Shown piece by piece: positions 53,375 through 63,982 of a stretch of 64,000 nt of DNA. Location of the stretch: contig JAFEUB010001421.1 of the NCBI GenBank assembly GCA_024529925.1, forward strand, positions 186,001 through 250,000, read 5' to 3'. Source of the stretch: Ophthalmolycus amberensis (Eukaryota; Chordata; Actinopteri; Perciformes; Zoarcidae). Within the stretch, counting starts at the first letter, position 1. The number at the start of each line of letters is the position of its first letter. A program made the position numbers and the translations under genes. Below the pieces are notes generated by a model. It searched no databases. It was not told the origin of the DNA and was given only the letters and a program-made list of their open reading frames with translations.

Positions 53375-53448
53375 TGGCCAGTATGGGGGTTGAACCCATG
53401 ACCTTGGCGTTATTAGCACCACGCTCTGACCATCTGAGCTAACCGGCC
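53375..53448 (-). tRNA. tRNA-Ile(AAT)
   Basis: Class b consensus. Confidence 0.88.
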
Positions 53449-53630
53449 CTTTTTCACTTGTTAATTCAACTCCATTACTTCCAAAATGATAGCAGGACAG
53501 AACGTGCAAAATGTAGGCGTTTTTTTAACGTCCATTCGGGTGTGAGACCCGATCAGCTTTCCTTGCTTGGATAGGTTAATGGGAAGACTGCTGACTTATC
53601 CTATAAATGGCATCTCCACAGGCAAATTGA

Positions 53631-53704
53631 TGGCCAGTATGGGGGTTGAACCCATGACCGTGGCGTTATTAGCACCACGCTCTGACCATCTGAGCTAACC
53701 GGCC
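53631..53704 (-). tRNA. tRNA-Ile(AAT)
   Basis: Class c consensus; TTAATGGG spacer. Confidence 0.87.
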
Positions 53705-53913
53705 CTTTTTCACTTGTTAATTCAATTCCATTACTTCCAAAATTATAGCAGGACAGAACCTGCAAAATGTAGGTGTTTTTTTAACGTCCATTCAGCTTTC
53801 CTTGCTTGGATAGGTCAAAGGGTAGACCGCTGACTTCTCAATATGAACGGTATGACCTCAAGTTTAAAGTAACATTGCTTACACCATATTTCTTATAATA
53901 AGCCTTGAGCTAT

Positions 53914-53986
53914 CAACCACGAAGGGACTCGAACCCTCAATCTTCTGATCCGAAGTCAGACGCCTTGTCCATTAGGCCACATGGTC
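53914..53986 (-). tRNA. tRNA-Arg(TCG)
   Basis: Consensus. 1004-bp unit, three Ile genes. Confidence 0.92.
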
Positions 53987-54123
53987 CTTGACTGATGATT
54001 GAGCTTTTAACCTTGAAGGGATTGAAAACCAGCCCTCTTTTTCCATGATACTTATGTGTGTCAATACTGTATGATAAGTTGAACAGCAATTGTAGACACA
54101 TTCTTTTCTTAAATAACTATTTC

Positions 54124-54197
54124 TGGCCAGTATGGGGATTGAACCCATGACCTTGGCGTTATTAGCACCACGCTCTGACCATCTGAGCTAACCGGCC
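54124..54197 (-). tRNA. tRNA-Ile(AAT)
   Basis: Class a consensus, D stem intact. Confidence 0.88.
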
Positions 54198-54378
54198 CTT
54201 TTTCACTTGTTAATTCAACTCCATTACTTCCAAAATCATAGCAGGACAGAACGTGCAAAATGTAGGCGTTTTTTTAACGTCCATTCGGGTGTGAGACCCG
54301 ATCAGCTTTCTTGCTTGGATAGGTTAAAGGGAAGACTGCTGACTTATCCTGTGAATGGCATCTCCACAGGCAAATTGA

Positions 54379-54452
54379 TGGCCAGTATGGGGGTTGAACC
54401 CATGACCTTGGCGTTATTAGCACCACGCTCTGACCATCTGAGCTAACCGGCC
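54379..54452 (-). tRNA. tRNA-Ile(AAT)
   Basis: Class b consensus. Confidence 0.88.
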
Positions 54453-54634
54453 CTTTTTCACTTGTTAATTCAACTCCATTACTTCCAAAATGATAGCAGG
54501 ACAGAACGTGCAAAATGTAGGCGTTTTTTTAACGTCCATTCGGGTGTGAGACCCGATCAGCTTTCCTTGCTTGGATAGGTTAAAGGGAAGACTGCTGACT
54601 TATCCTATAAATGGCATCTCCACAGGCAAATTGA

Positions 54635-54708
54635 TGGCCAGTATGGGGGTTGAACCCATGACCGTGGCGTTATTAGCACCACGCTCTGACCATCTGAGCT
54701 AACCGGCC
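54635..54708 (-). tRNA. tRNA-Ile(AAT)
   Basis: Class c consensus. Confidence 0.87.
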
Positions 54709-54917
54709 CTTTTTCACTTGTTAATTCAATTCCATTACTTCCAAAATTATAGCAGGACAGAACCTGCAAAATGTAGGTGTTTTTTTAACGTCCATTCAGC
54801 TTTCCTTGCTTGGATAGGTCAAAGGGTAAGACCGCTGACTTCTCATATGAACGGAATGACCTCAAGTTTAAAGTAACATTGCTTGCACCATATTTCTTAT
54901 AATAAGCCTTGAGCTAT

Positions 54918-54990
54918 CAACCACGAAGGGACTCGAACCCTCAATCTTCTGATCCGAAGTCAGACGCCTTGTCCATTAGGCCACATGGTC
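54918..54990 (-). tRNA. tRNA-Arg(TCG)
   Basis: Consensus. 1004-bp unit, three Ile genes. Confidence 0.92.
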
Positions 54991-55127
54991 CTTGACTGAT
55001 GATTGAGCTTTTAACCTTGAAGGGATTGAAAACCAGCCCTCTTTTTCCATGATACTTATGTGTGTCAATACTGTATGATAAGTTGAACAGCAATTGTAGA
55101 CACATTCTTTTCTTAAATAACTATTTC

Positions 55128-55201
55128 TGGCCAGTATGGGGATTGAACCCATGACCTTGGCGTTATTAGCACCACGATCTGACCATCTGAGCTAACCGGC
55201 C
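55128..55201 (-). tRNA. tRNA-Ile(AAT)
   Basis: Class a with C11:U24. Confidence 0.74.
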
Positions 55202-55383
55202 CTTTTTCACTTGTTAATTCAATTCCATTACTTCCAAAATTATAGCAGGACAGAACGTGCAAAATGTAGGCGTTTTTTTAACGTCCATTCGGGTGTGAGA
55301 CCCGATCAGCTTTTCTTGCTTGGATAGGTTAAAGGGAAGACTGCTGACTTATCCTGTGAATGGCATCTCCACAGGCAAATTGA

Positions 55384-55457
55384 TGGCCAGTATGGGGGTT
55401 GAACCCATGACCTTGGCGTTATTAGCACCACGCTCTGACCATCTGAGCTAACCGGCC
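55384..55457 (-). tRNA. tRNA-Ile(AAT)
   Basis: Class b consensus. Confidence 0.88.
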
Positions 55458-55639
55458 CTTTTTCACTTGTTAATTCAACTCCATTACTTCCAAAATGATA
55501 GCAGGACAGAACGTGCAAAATGTAGGCGTTTTTTTAACGTCCATTCGGGTGTGAGACCCGATCAGCTTTCCTTGCTTGGATAGGTTAAAGGGAAGACTGC
55601 TGACTTATCCTATAAATGGCATCTCCACAGGCAAATTGA

Positions 55640-55713
55640 TGGCCAGTATGGGGGTTGAACCCATGACCGTGGCGTTATTAGCACCACGCTCTGACCATCT
55701 GAGCTAACCGGCC
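55640..55713 (-). tRNA. tRNA-Ile(AAT)
   Basis: Class c consensus. Confidence 0.87.
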
Positions 55714-55921
55714 CTTTTTCACTTGTTAATTCAATTCCATTACTTCCAAAATTATAGCAGGACAGAACCTGCAAAATGTAGGTGTTTTTTTAACGTCCAT
55801 TCAGCTTTCCTTGCTTGGATAGGTCAAAGGGAAGACCGCTGACTTCTCATATGAACGGAATGACCTCAAGTTTAAAGTAACATTGCTTGCACCATATTTC
55901 TTATAATAAGCCTTGAGCTAT

Positions 55922-55994
55922 CAACCACGAAGGGACTCGAACCCTCAATCTTCTGATCCGAAGTCAGACGCCTTGTCCATTAGGCCACATGGTC
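55922..55994 (-). tRNA. tRNA-Arg(TCG)
   Basis: Consensus. 743-bp unit, two Ile genes. Confidence 0.92.
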
Positions 55995-56131
55995 CTTGAC
56001 TGATGATTGAGCTTTTAACCTTGAAGGGATTGAAAACCAGCCCTCTTTTTCCATGATACTTATGTGTGTCAATACTGTATGATAAGTTGAACAGCAATTG
56101 TAGACACATTCTTTTCTTAAATAACTATTTC

Positions 56132-56205
56132 TGGCCAGTATGGGGATTGAACCCATGACCTTGGCGTTATTAGCACCACGCTCTGACCATCTGAGCTAAC
56201 CGGCC
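56132..56205 (-). tRNA. tRNA-Ile(AAT)
   Basis: Class a consensus, D stem intact. Confidence 0.88.
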
Positions 56206-56387
56206 CTTTTTCACTTGTTAATTCAATTCCATTACTTCCAAAATTATAGCAGGACAGAACGTGCAAAATGTAGGCGTTTTTTTAACGTCCATTCGGGTGT
56301 GAGACCCGATCAGCTTTCTTTGCTTGGACAGGTTAAAGGGAAGACTGCTGACTTATCCTGTGAATGGCATCTCCACAGGCAAATTGA

Positions 56388-56461
56388 TGGCCAGTATGGG
56401 GGTTGAACCCATGACCTTGGCGTTATTAGCACCACGCTCTGACCATCTGAGCGAACCGGCC
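56388..56461 (-). tRNA. tRNA-Ile(AAT)
   Basis: Class b with A9C. Confidence 0.76.
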
Positions 56462-56664
56462 CTTTTTCACTTGTTAATTCAACTCCATTACTTCCAAAAT
56501 GATAGCAGGACAGAACGTGCAAAATGTATGGGTTTTTTCTATCCAAGCTTTCCTTGCTTGGATAGGTCAAAGGGAAGACCGCTGACTTCTCATATGAACG
56601 GAATGACCTCAAGTTTAAAGTAACATTGCTTACACCATATTTCTTATAATAAGCCTTGAGCTAT

Positions 56665-56737
56665 CAACCACGAAGGGACTCGAACCCTCAATCTTCTGAT
56701 CCGAAGTCAGACGCCTTGTCCATTAGGCCACATGGTC
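56665..56737 (-). tRNA. tRNA-Arg(TCG)
   Basis: Consensus. Heads the only 1255-bp unit, with four Ile genes. Confidence 0.92.
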
Positions 56738-56874
56738 CTTGACTGATGATTGAGCTTTTAACCTTGAAGGGATTGAAAACCAGCCCTCTTTTTCCATGAT
56801 ATTTATCTGTGTCAATACTGTATGATAAGTTGAACAGCAATTGTAGACACATTCTTTTCTTAAATAACTATTTC

Positions 56875-56948
56875 TGGCCAGTATGGGGATTGAACCCATG
56901 ACCTTGGCGTTATTAGCACCACGCTCTGACCATCTGAGCTAACCGGCC
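56875..56948 (-). tRNA. tRNA-Ile(AAT)
   Basis: Class a consensus. Confidence 0.88.
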
Positions 56949-57130
56949 CTTTTTCACTTGTTAATTCAACTCCATTACTTCCAAAATTATAGCAGGACAG
57001 AATGTGCAAAATGTAGGCGTTTTTTGAACGTCCATTCGGGTGTGAGACCCGTTCAGCTTTCCTTGCTTGGATAGGTTAAAGGGAGGACTGCTGACTTATC
57101 CTATAAATGGCATCTCCACAGGCAAATTGA

Positions 57131-57204
57131 TGGCCAGTATGGGGGTTGAACCCATGACCTTGGCGTTATTAGCACGACGCTCTGACCATCTGAGCTAACC
57201 GGCC
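57131..57204 (-). tRNA. tRNA-Ile(AAT)
   Basis: Class b with the C28:C42 mismatch also seen at 12199. Confidence 0.7.
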
Positions 57205-57386
57205 CTTTTTCACTTGTTAATTCAACTCCATTACTTCCAAAATTATAGCAGGACAGAACGTGCAAAATGTAGGCGTTTTTTTAACGTCCATTCGGGTGTG
57301 AGACCCGATCAGCTTTCCTTGCTTGGATAGGTTAAAGGGAAGACTGCTGACTTATCCTATAAATGGCATCTCCACAGGCAAATTGA

Positions 57387-57460
57387 TGGCCAGTATGGGG
57401 GTTGAACCCATGACCGTGGCGTTATTAGCACCACGCTCTGACCATCTGAGCTAACCGGCC
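57387..57460 (-). tRNA. tRNA-Ile(AAT)
   Basis: Class c consensus. Confidence 0.87.
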
Positions 57461-57642
57461 CTTTTTCACTTGTTAATTCAACTCCATTACTTCCAAAATC
57501 ATAGCAGGACAGAACGTGCAAAATGTAGGCGTTTTTTTAACGTCCATTCGGGTGTGAGACCCGATCAGCTTTCTTTGCTTGGACAGGTTAAAGGGAAGAC
57601 TGCTGACTTATCCTATGAATGGCATCTCCACAGGCAAATTGA

Positions 57643-57716
57643 TGGCCAGTATGGGGGTTGAACCCATGACCTTGGCGTTATTAGCACCACGCTCTGACCA
57701 TCTGAGCTAACCGGCC
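57643..57716 (-). tRNA. tRNA-Ile(AAT)
   Basis: Class b consensus; the fourth Ile gene of this unit. Confidence 0.88.
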
Positions 57717-57919
57717 CTGTTTCACTTGTTAATTCAACTCCATTACTTCCAAAATGATAGCAGGACAGAACGTGCAAAATGTATGGGTTTTTTCTATCCA
57801 AGCTTTCCTTGCTTGGATAGGTCAAAGGGAAGACCGCTGACTTCTCATATGAACGGAATGACCTCAAGTTTAAAGTAACATTGCTTACACCATATTTCTT
57901 ATAATAAGCCTTGAGCTAT

Positions 57920-57992
57920 CAACCACGAAGGGACTCGAACCCTCAATCTTCTGATCCGAAGTCAGACGCCTTGTCCATTAGGCCACATGGTC
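57920..57992 (-). tRNA. tRNA-Arg(TCG)
   Basis: Consensus. 743-bp unit, two Ile genes. Confidence 0.92.
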
Positions 57993-58129
57993 CTTGACTG
58001 ATGATTGAGCTTTTAACCTTGAAGGGATTGAAAACCAGCCCTCTTTTTCCATGATATTTATGTGTGTCAATACTGTATGATAAGTTGAACAGCAATTGTA
58101 GACACATTCTTTTCTTAAATAACTATTTC

Positions 58130-58203
58130 TGGCCAGTATGGGGATTGAACCCATGACCTTGGCGTTATTAGCACCACGATCTGACCATCTGAGCTAACCG
58201 GCC
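58130..58203 (-). tRNA. tRNA-Ile(AAT)
   Basis: Class a with C11:U24. Confidence 0.74.
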
Positions 58204-58385
58204 CTTTTTCACTTGTTAATTCAATTCCATTACTTCCAAAATGATAGCAGGACAGAACGTGCAAAATGTAGGCGTTTTTTTAACGTCCATTCGGGTGTGA
58301 GACCCGATCAGCTTTTCTTGCTTGGATAGGTTAAAGGGAAGACTGCTGACTTATCCTGTGAATGGCATCTCCACAGGCAAATTGA

Positions 58386-58459
58386 TGGCCAGTATGGGGG
58401 TTGAACCCATGACCTTGGCGTTATTAGCACCACGCTCTGACCATCTGAGCTAACCGGCC
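58386..58459 (-). tRNA. tRNA-Ile(AAT)
   Basis: Class b consensus. Confidence 0.88.
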
Positions 58460-58662
58460 CTTTTTCACTTGTTAATTCAACTCCATTACTTCCAAAATGA
58501 TAGCAGGACAGAACGTGCAAAATGTATGGGTTTTTTCTATCCAAGCTTTCCTTGCTTGGATAGGTCAAAGGGAAGACCGCTGACTTCTCATATGAACGGA
58601 ATGACCTCAAGTTTAAAGTAACATTGCTTACACCATATTTCTTATAATAAGCCTTGAGCTAT

Positions 58663-58735
58663 CAACCACGAAGGGACTCGAACCCTCAATCTTCTGATCC
58701 GAAGTCAGACGCCTTGTCCATTAGGCCACATGGTC
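58663..58735 (-). tRNA. tRNA-Arg(TCG)
   Basis: Consensus. 743-bp unit, two Ile genes. Confidence 0.92.
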
Positions 58736-58872
58736 CTTGACTGATGATTGAGCTTTTAACCTTGAAGGGATTGAAAACCAGCCCTCTTTTTCCATGATAT
58801 TTATGTGTGTCAATACTGTATGATAAGTTGAACAGCAATTGTAGACACATTCTTTTCTTAAATAACTATTTC

Positions 58873-58946
58873 TGGCCAGTATGGGGATTGAACCCATGAC
58901 CTTGGCGTTATTAGCACCACGCTCTGACCATCTGAGCTAACCGGCC
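58873..58946 (-). tRNA. tRNA-Ile(AAT)
   Basis: Class a consensus. Confidence 0.88.
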
Positions 58947-59128
58947 CTTTTTCACTTGTTAATTCAACTCCATTACTTCCAAAATCATAGCAGGACAGAA
59001 CGTGCAAAATGTAGGCGTTTTTTTAACGTCCATTCGGGTGTGAGACCCGATCAGCTTTCTTTGCTTGGATAGGTTAAAGGGAAGACTGCTGACTTATCCT
59101 ATGAATGGCATCTCCACAGGCAAATTGA

Positions 59129-59202
59129 TGGCCAGTATGGGGGTTGAACCCATGACCTTGGCGTTATTAGCACCACGCTCTGACCATCTGAGCTAACCGG
59201 CC
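59129..59202 (-). tRNA. tRNA-Ile(AAT)
   Basis: Class b consensus. Confidence 0.88.
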
Positions 59203-59405
59203 CTGTTTCACTTGTTAATTCAACTCCATTACTTCCAAAATGATAGCAGGACAGAACGTGCAAAATGTATGGGTTTTTTCTATCCAAGCTTTCCTTGCTT
59301 GGATAGGTCAAAGGGAAGACCGCTGACTTCTCATATGAACGGAATGACCTCAAGTTTAAAGTAACATTGCTTACACCATATTTCTTATAATAAGCCTTGA
59401 GCTAT

Positions 59406-59478
59406 CAACCACGAAGGGACTCGAACCCTCAATCTTCTGATCCGAAGTCAGACGCCTTGTCCATTAGGCCACATGGTC
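59406..59478 (-). tRNA. tRNA-Arg(TCG)
   Basis: Consensus. 743-bp unit, two Ile genes. Confidence 0.92.
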
Positions 59479-59615
59479 CTTGACTGATGATTGAGCTTTT
59501 AACCTTGAAGGGATTGAAAACCAGCCCTCTTTTTCCATGATATTTATGTGTGTCAATACTGTATGATAAGTTGAACAGCAATTGTAGACACATTCTTTTC
59601 TTAAATAACTATTTC

Positions 59616-59689
59616 TGGCCAGTATGGGGATTGAACCCATGACCTTGGCGTTATTAGCACCACGCTCTGACCATCTGAGCTAACCGGCC
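59616..59689 (-). tRNA. tRNA-Ile(AAT)
   Basis: Class a consensus. Confidence 0.88.
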
Positions 59690-59871
59690 CTTTTTCACTT
59701 GTTAATTCAATTCCATTACTTCCAAAATTATAGCAGGACAGAACGTGCAAAATGTAGGCGTTTTTTTAACGTCCATTCGGGTGTGAGACCCGATCAGCTT
59801 TTCTTGCTTGGATAGGTTAAAGGGAAGACTGCTGACTTATCCTGTGAATGGCATCTCCACAGGCAAATTGA

Positions 59872-59945
59872 TGGCCAGTATGGGGGTTGAACCCATGACC
59901 TTGGCGTTATTAGCACCACGCTCTGACCATCTGAGCTAACCGGCC
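59872..59945 (-). tRNA. tRNA-Ile(AAT)
   Basis: Class b consensus. Confidence 0.88.
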
Positions 59946-60148
59946 CTGTTTCACTTGTTAATTCAACTCCATTACTTCCAAAATGATAGCAGGACAGAAC
60001 GTGCAAAATGTATGGGTTTTTTCTATCCAAGCTTTCCTTGCTTGGATAGGTCAAAGGGAAGACCGCTGACTTCTCATATGAACGGAATGACCTCAAGTTT
60101 AAAGTAACATTGCTTGCACCATATTTCTTATAATAAGCCTTGAGCTAT

Positions 60149-60221
60149 CAACCACGAAGGGACTCGAACCCTCAATCTTCTGATCCGAAGTCAGACGCCT
60201 TGTCCATTAGGCCACATGGTC
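60149..60221 (-). tRNA. tRNA-Arg(TCG)
   Basis: Consensus. 750-bp unit, two Ile genes (a and c; b lost). Confidence 0.92.
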
Positions 60222-60358
60222 CTTGACTGATGATTGAGCTTTTAACCTTGAAGGGATTGAAAACCAGCCCTCTTTTTCCATGATATTTATGTGTGTCAAT
60301 ACTGTATGATAAGTTGAACAGCAATTGTAGACACATTCTTTTCTTAAATAACTATTTC

Positions 60359-60432
60359 TGGCCAGTATGGGGATTGAACCCATGACCTTGGCGTTATTAG
60401 CACCACGCTCTGACCATCTGAGCTAACCGGCC
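60359..60432 (-). tRNA. tRNA-Ile(AAT)
   Basis: Class a consensus. Confidence 0.88.
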
Positions 60433-60615
60433 CTTTTTCACTTGTTAATTCAACTTCCATTACTTCCAAAATCATAGCAGGACAGAACGTGCAAAATGTA
60501 GGCGTTTTTTTAACGTCCATTCGGGTGTGAGACCCGATCAGCTTTTCTTGCTTGGATAGGTTAAAGGGAAGACTGCTGACTTATCCTATGAATGGCATCT
60601 CCACAGGCAAATTGA

Positions 60616-60689
60616 TGGCCAGTATGGGGGTTGAACCCATGACCGTGGCGTTATTAGCACCACGCTCTGACCATCTGAGCTAACCGGCC
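60616..60689 (-). tRNA. tRNA-Ile(AAT)
   Basis: Class c consensus. Confidence 0.87.
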
Positions 60690-60898
60690 CTTTTTCACTT
60701 GTTAATTCAATTCCATTACTTCCAAAATGATAGCAGGACAGAACGTGCAAAATGTATGGTGTTTTTTTACTATCCATTCAGCTTTCCTTGCTTGGATAGG
60801 TCAAAGGGAAGACCGCTGACTTCTCATTTGAACGGAATGACCTCAAGTTTAAAGTAACATTGCTTACACCATATTTCTTATAATAAGCCTTGAGCTAT

Positions 60899-60971
60899 CA
60901 ACCACGAAGGGACTCGAACCCTCAATCTTCTGATCCGAAGTCAGACGCCTTGTCCATTAGGCCACATGGTC
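60899..60971 (-). tRNA. tRNA-Arg(TCG)
   Basis: Consensus. 1003-bp unit, three Ile genes. Confidence 0.92.
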
Positions 60972-61108
60972 CTTGACTGATGATTGAGCTTTTAACCTTG
61001 AAGGGATTGAAAACCAGCCCTCTTTTTCCATGATATTTATGTGTGTCAATACTGTATGATAAGTTGAACAGCAATTGTAGACACATTCTTTTCTTAAATA
61101 ACTATTTC

Positions 61109-61182
61109 TGGCCAGTATGGGGATTGAACCCATGACCTTGGCGTTATTAGCACCACGCTCTGACCATCTGAGCTAACCGGCC
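61109..61182 (-). tRNA. tRNA-Ile(AAT)
   Basis: Class a consensus. Confidence 0.88.
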
Positions 61183-61364
61183 CTTTTTCACTTGTTAATT
61201 CAATTCCATTACTTCCAAAATCATAGCAGGACAGAACGTGCAAAATGTAGGCGTTTTTTTAACGTCCATTCGGGTGTGAGACCCGATCAGCTTTTCTTGC
61301 TTGGATAGGTTAAAGGGAAGACTGCTGACTTATCCTGTGAATGGCATCTCCACAGGCAAATTGA

Positions 61365-61438
61365 TGGCCAGTATGGGGGTTGAACCCATGACCTTGGCGT
61401 TATTAGCACCACGCTCTGACCATCTGAGCTAACCGGCC
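61365..61438 (-). tRNA. tRNA-Ile(AAT)
   Basis: Class b consensus. Confidence 0.88.
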
Positions 61439-61620
61439 CTTTTTCACTTGTTAATTCAACTCCATTACTTCCAAAATTATAGCAGGACAGAACGTGCAAA
61501 ATGTAGGCGTTTTTTTAACGTCCATTCGGGTGTGAGACCCGATCAGCTTTCCTTGCTTGGATAGGTTAAAGGGAAGACTGCTGACTTATCCTATAAATGG
61601 CATCTCCACAGGCAAATTGA

Positions 61621-61694
61621 TGGCCAGTATGGGGGTTGAACCCATGACCGTGGCGTTATTAGCACCACGCTCTGACCATCTGAGCTAACCGGCC
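61621..61694 (-). tRNA. tRNA-Ile(AAT)
   Basis: Class c consensus. Confidence 0.87.
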
Positions 61695-61901
61695 CTTTTT
61701 CACTTGTTAATTCAATTCCATTACTTCCAAAATGATAGCAGGACAGAACGTGCAAAATGTATGGTGTTTTTTTACTATCCATAGCTTTCCTTGCTTGGAT
61801 AGGTCAAAGGGAAGACCGCTGACTTCTCATATGAACGGAATGACCTCAAGTTTAAAGTAACATTGCTTACACCATATTTCTTATAATAAGCCTTGAGCTA
61901 T

Positions 61902-61974
61902 CAACCACGAAGGGACTCGAACCCTCAATCTTCTGATCCGAAGTCAGACGCCTTGTCCATTAGGCCACATGGTC
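61902..61974 (-). tRNA. tRNA-Arg(TCG)
   Basis: Consensus. 1004-bp unit, three Ile genes. Confidence 0.92.
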
Positions 61975-62111
61975 CTTGACTGATGATTGAGCTTTTAACC
62001 TTGAAGGGATTGAAAACCAGCCCTCTTTTTCCATGATATTTATGTGTGTCAATACTGTATGATAAGTTGAACAGCAATTGTAGACACATTCTTTTCTTAA
62101 ATAACTATTTC

Positions 62112-62185
62112 TGGCCAGTATGGGGATTGAACCCATGACCTTGGCGTTATTAGCACCACGCTCTGACCATCTGAGCTAACCGGCC
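62112..62185 (-). tRNA. tRNA-Ile(AAT)
   Basis: Class a consensus. Confidence 0.88.
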
Positions 62186-62367
62186 CTTTTTCACTTGTTA
62201 ATTCAATTCCATTACTTCCAAAATCATAGCAGGACAGAACGTGCAAAATGTAGGCGTTTTTTGAACGTCCATTCGGGTGTGAGACCCGATCAGCTTTTCT
62301 TGCTTGGATAGGTTAAAGGGAAGACTGCTGACTTATCCTGTGAATGGCATCTCCACAGGCAAATTGA

Positions 62368-62441
62368 TGGCCAGTATGGGGGTTGAACCCATGACCTTGG
62401 CGTTATTAGCACCACGCTCTGACCATCTGAGCTAACCGGCC
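62368..62441 (-). tRNA. tRNA-Ile(AAT)
   Basis: Class b consensus. Confidence 0.88.
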
Positions 62442-62623
62442 CTTTTTCACTTGTTAATTCAACTCCATTACTTCCAAAATTATAGCAGGACAGAACGTGC
62501 AAAATGTAGGCGTTTTTTTAACGTCCATTCGGGTGTGAGACCCGATCAGCTTTCCTTGCTTGGATAGGTTAAAGGGAAGACTGCTGACTTATCCTATAAA
62601 TGGCATCTCCACAGGCAAATTGA

Positions 62624-62697
62624 TGGCCAGTATGGGGGTTGAACCCATGACCGTGGCGTTATTAGCACCACGCTCTGACCATCTGAGCTAACCGGCC
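62624..62697 (-). tRNA. tRNA-Ile(AAT)
   Basis: Class c consensus. Confidence 0.87.
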
Positions 62698-62905
62698 CTT
62701 TTTCACTTGTTAATTCAATTCCATTACTTCCAAAATGATAGCAGGACAGAACGTGCAAAATGTAGGTGTTTTTTTAACGTCCATTCAGCTTTCCTTGCTT
62801 GGATAGGTCAAAGGGAAGACCGCTGACTTCTCATATGAACGGAATGACCTCAAGTTTAAAGTAACATTGCTTGCACCATATTTCTTATAATAAGCCTTGA
62901 GCTAT

Positions 62906-62978
62906 CAACCACGAAGGGACTCGAACCCTCAATCTTCTGATCCGAAGTCAGACGCCTTGTCCATTAGGCCACATGGTC
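62906..62978 (-). tRNA. tRNA-Arg(TCG)
   Basis: Consensus. 1004-bp unit, three Ile genes. Confidence 0.92.
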
Positions 62979-63115
62979 CTTGACTGATGATTGAGCTTTT
63001 AACCTTGAAGGGATTGAAAACCAGCCCTCTTTTTCCATGATATTTATGTGTGTCAATACTGTATGATAAGTTGAACAGCAATTGTAGACACATTCTTTTC
63101 TTAAATAACTATTTC

Positions 63116-63189
63116 TGGCCAGTATGGGGATTGAACCCATGACCTTGGCGTTATTAGCACCACGATCTGACCATCTGAGCTAACCGGCC
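63116..63189 (-). tRNA. tRNA-Ile(AAT)
   Basis: Class a with C11:U24. Confidence 0.74.
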
Positions 63190-63371
63190 CTTTTTCACTT
63201 GTTAATTCAATTCCATTACTTCCAAAATTATAGCAGGACAGAACGTGCAAAATGTAGGCGTTTTTTTAACGTCCATTCGGGTGTGAGACCCGATCAGCTT
63301 TTCTTGCTTGGATAGGTTAAAGGGAAGACTGCTGACTTATCCTGTGAATGGCATCTCCACAGGCAAATTGA

Positions 63372-63445
63372 TGGCCAGTATGGGGGTTGAACCCATGACC
63401 TTGGCGTTATTAGCACCACGCTCTGACCATCTGAGCTAACCGGCC
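63372..63445 (-). tRNA. tRNA-Ile(AAT)
   Basis: Class b consensus. Confidence 0.88.
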
Positions 63446-63627
63446 CTTTTTCACTTGTTAATTCAACTCCATTACTTCCAAAATGATAGCAGGACAGAAC
63501 GTGCAAAATGTAGGCGTTTTTTTAACGTCCATTCGGGTGTGAGACCCGATCAGCTTTCCTTGCTTGGATAGGTTAAAGGGAAGACTGCTGACTTATCCTA
63601 TAAATGGCATCTCCACAGGCAAATTGA

Positions 63628-63701
63628 TGGCCAGTATGGGGGTTGAACCCATGACCGTGGCGTTATTAGCACCACGCTCTGACCATCTGAGCTAACCGGC
63701 C
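63628..63701 (-). tRNA. tRNA-Ile(AAT)
   Basis: Class c consensus. Confidence 0.87.
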
Positions 63702-63909
63702 CTTTTTCACTTGTTAATTCAATTCCATTACTTCCAAAATTATAGCAGGACAGAACCTGCAAAATGTAGGTGTTTTTTTAACGTCCATTCAGCTTTCCTT
63801 GCTTGGATAGGTCAAAGGGTAGACCGCTGACTTCTCATATGAACGGAATGACCTCAAGTTTAAAGTAACATTGCTTGCACCATATTTCTTATAATAAGCC
63901 TTGAGCTAT

Positions 63910-63982
63910 CAACCACGAAGGGACTCGAACCCTCAATCTTCTGATCCGAAGTCAGACGCCTTGTCCATTAGGCCACATGGTC
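63910..63982 (-). tRNA. tRNA-Arg(TCG)
   Basis: Consensus. Last gene in the window; the array continues beyond. Confidence 0.92.

Noticed and set aside
7549..57661. A 63-residue ORF and related 70-100 residue ORFs repeated with near-identical translation through the array
   Set aside because: They are read across tRNA-Ile genes and their spacers and simply repeat because the DNA does. No start context, codon bias or protein-like composition supports coding.
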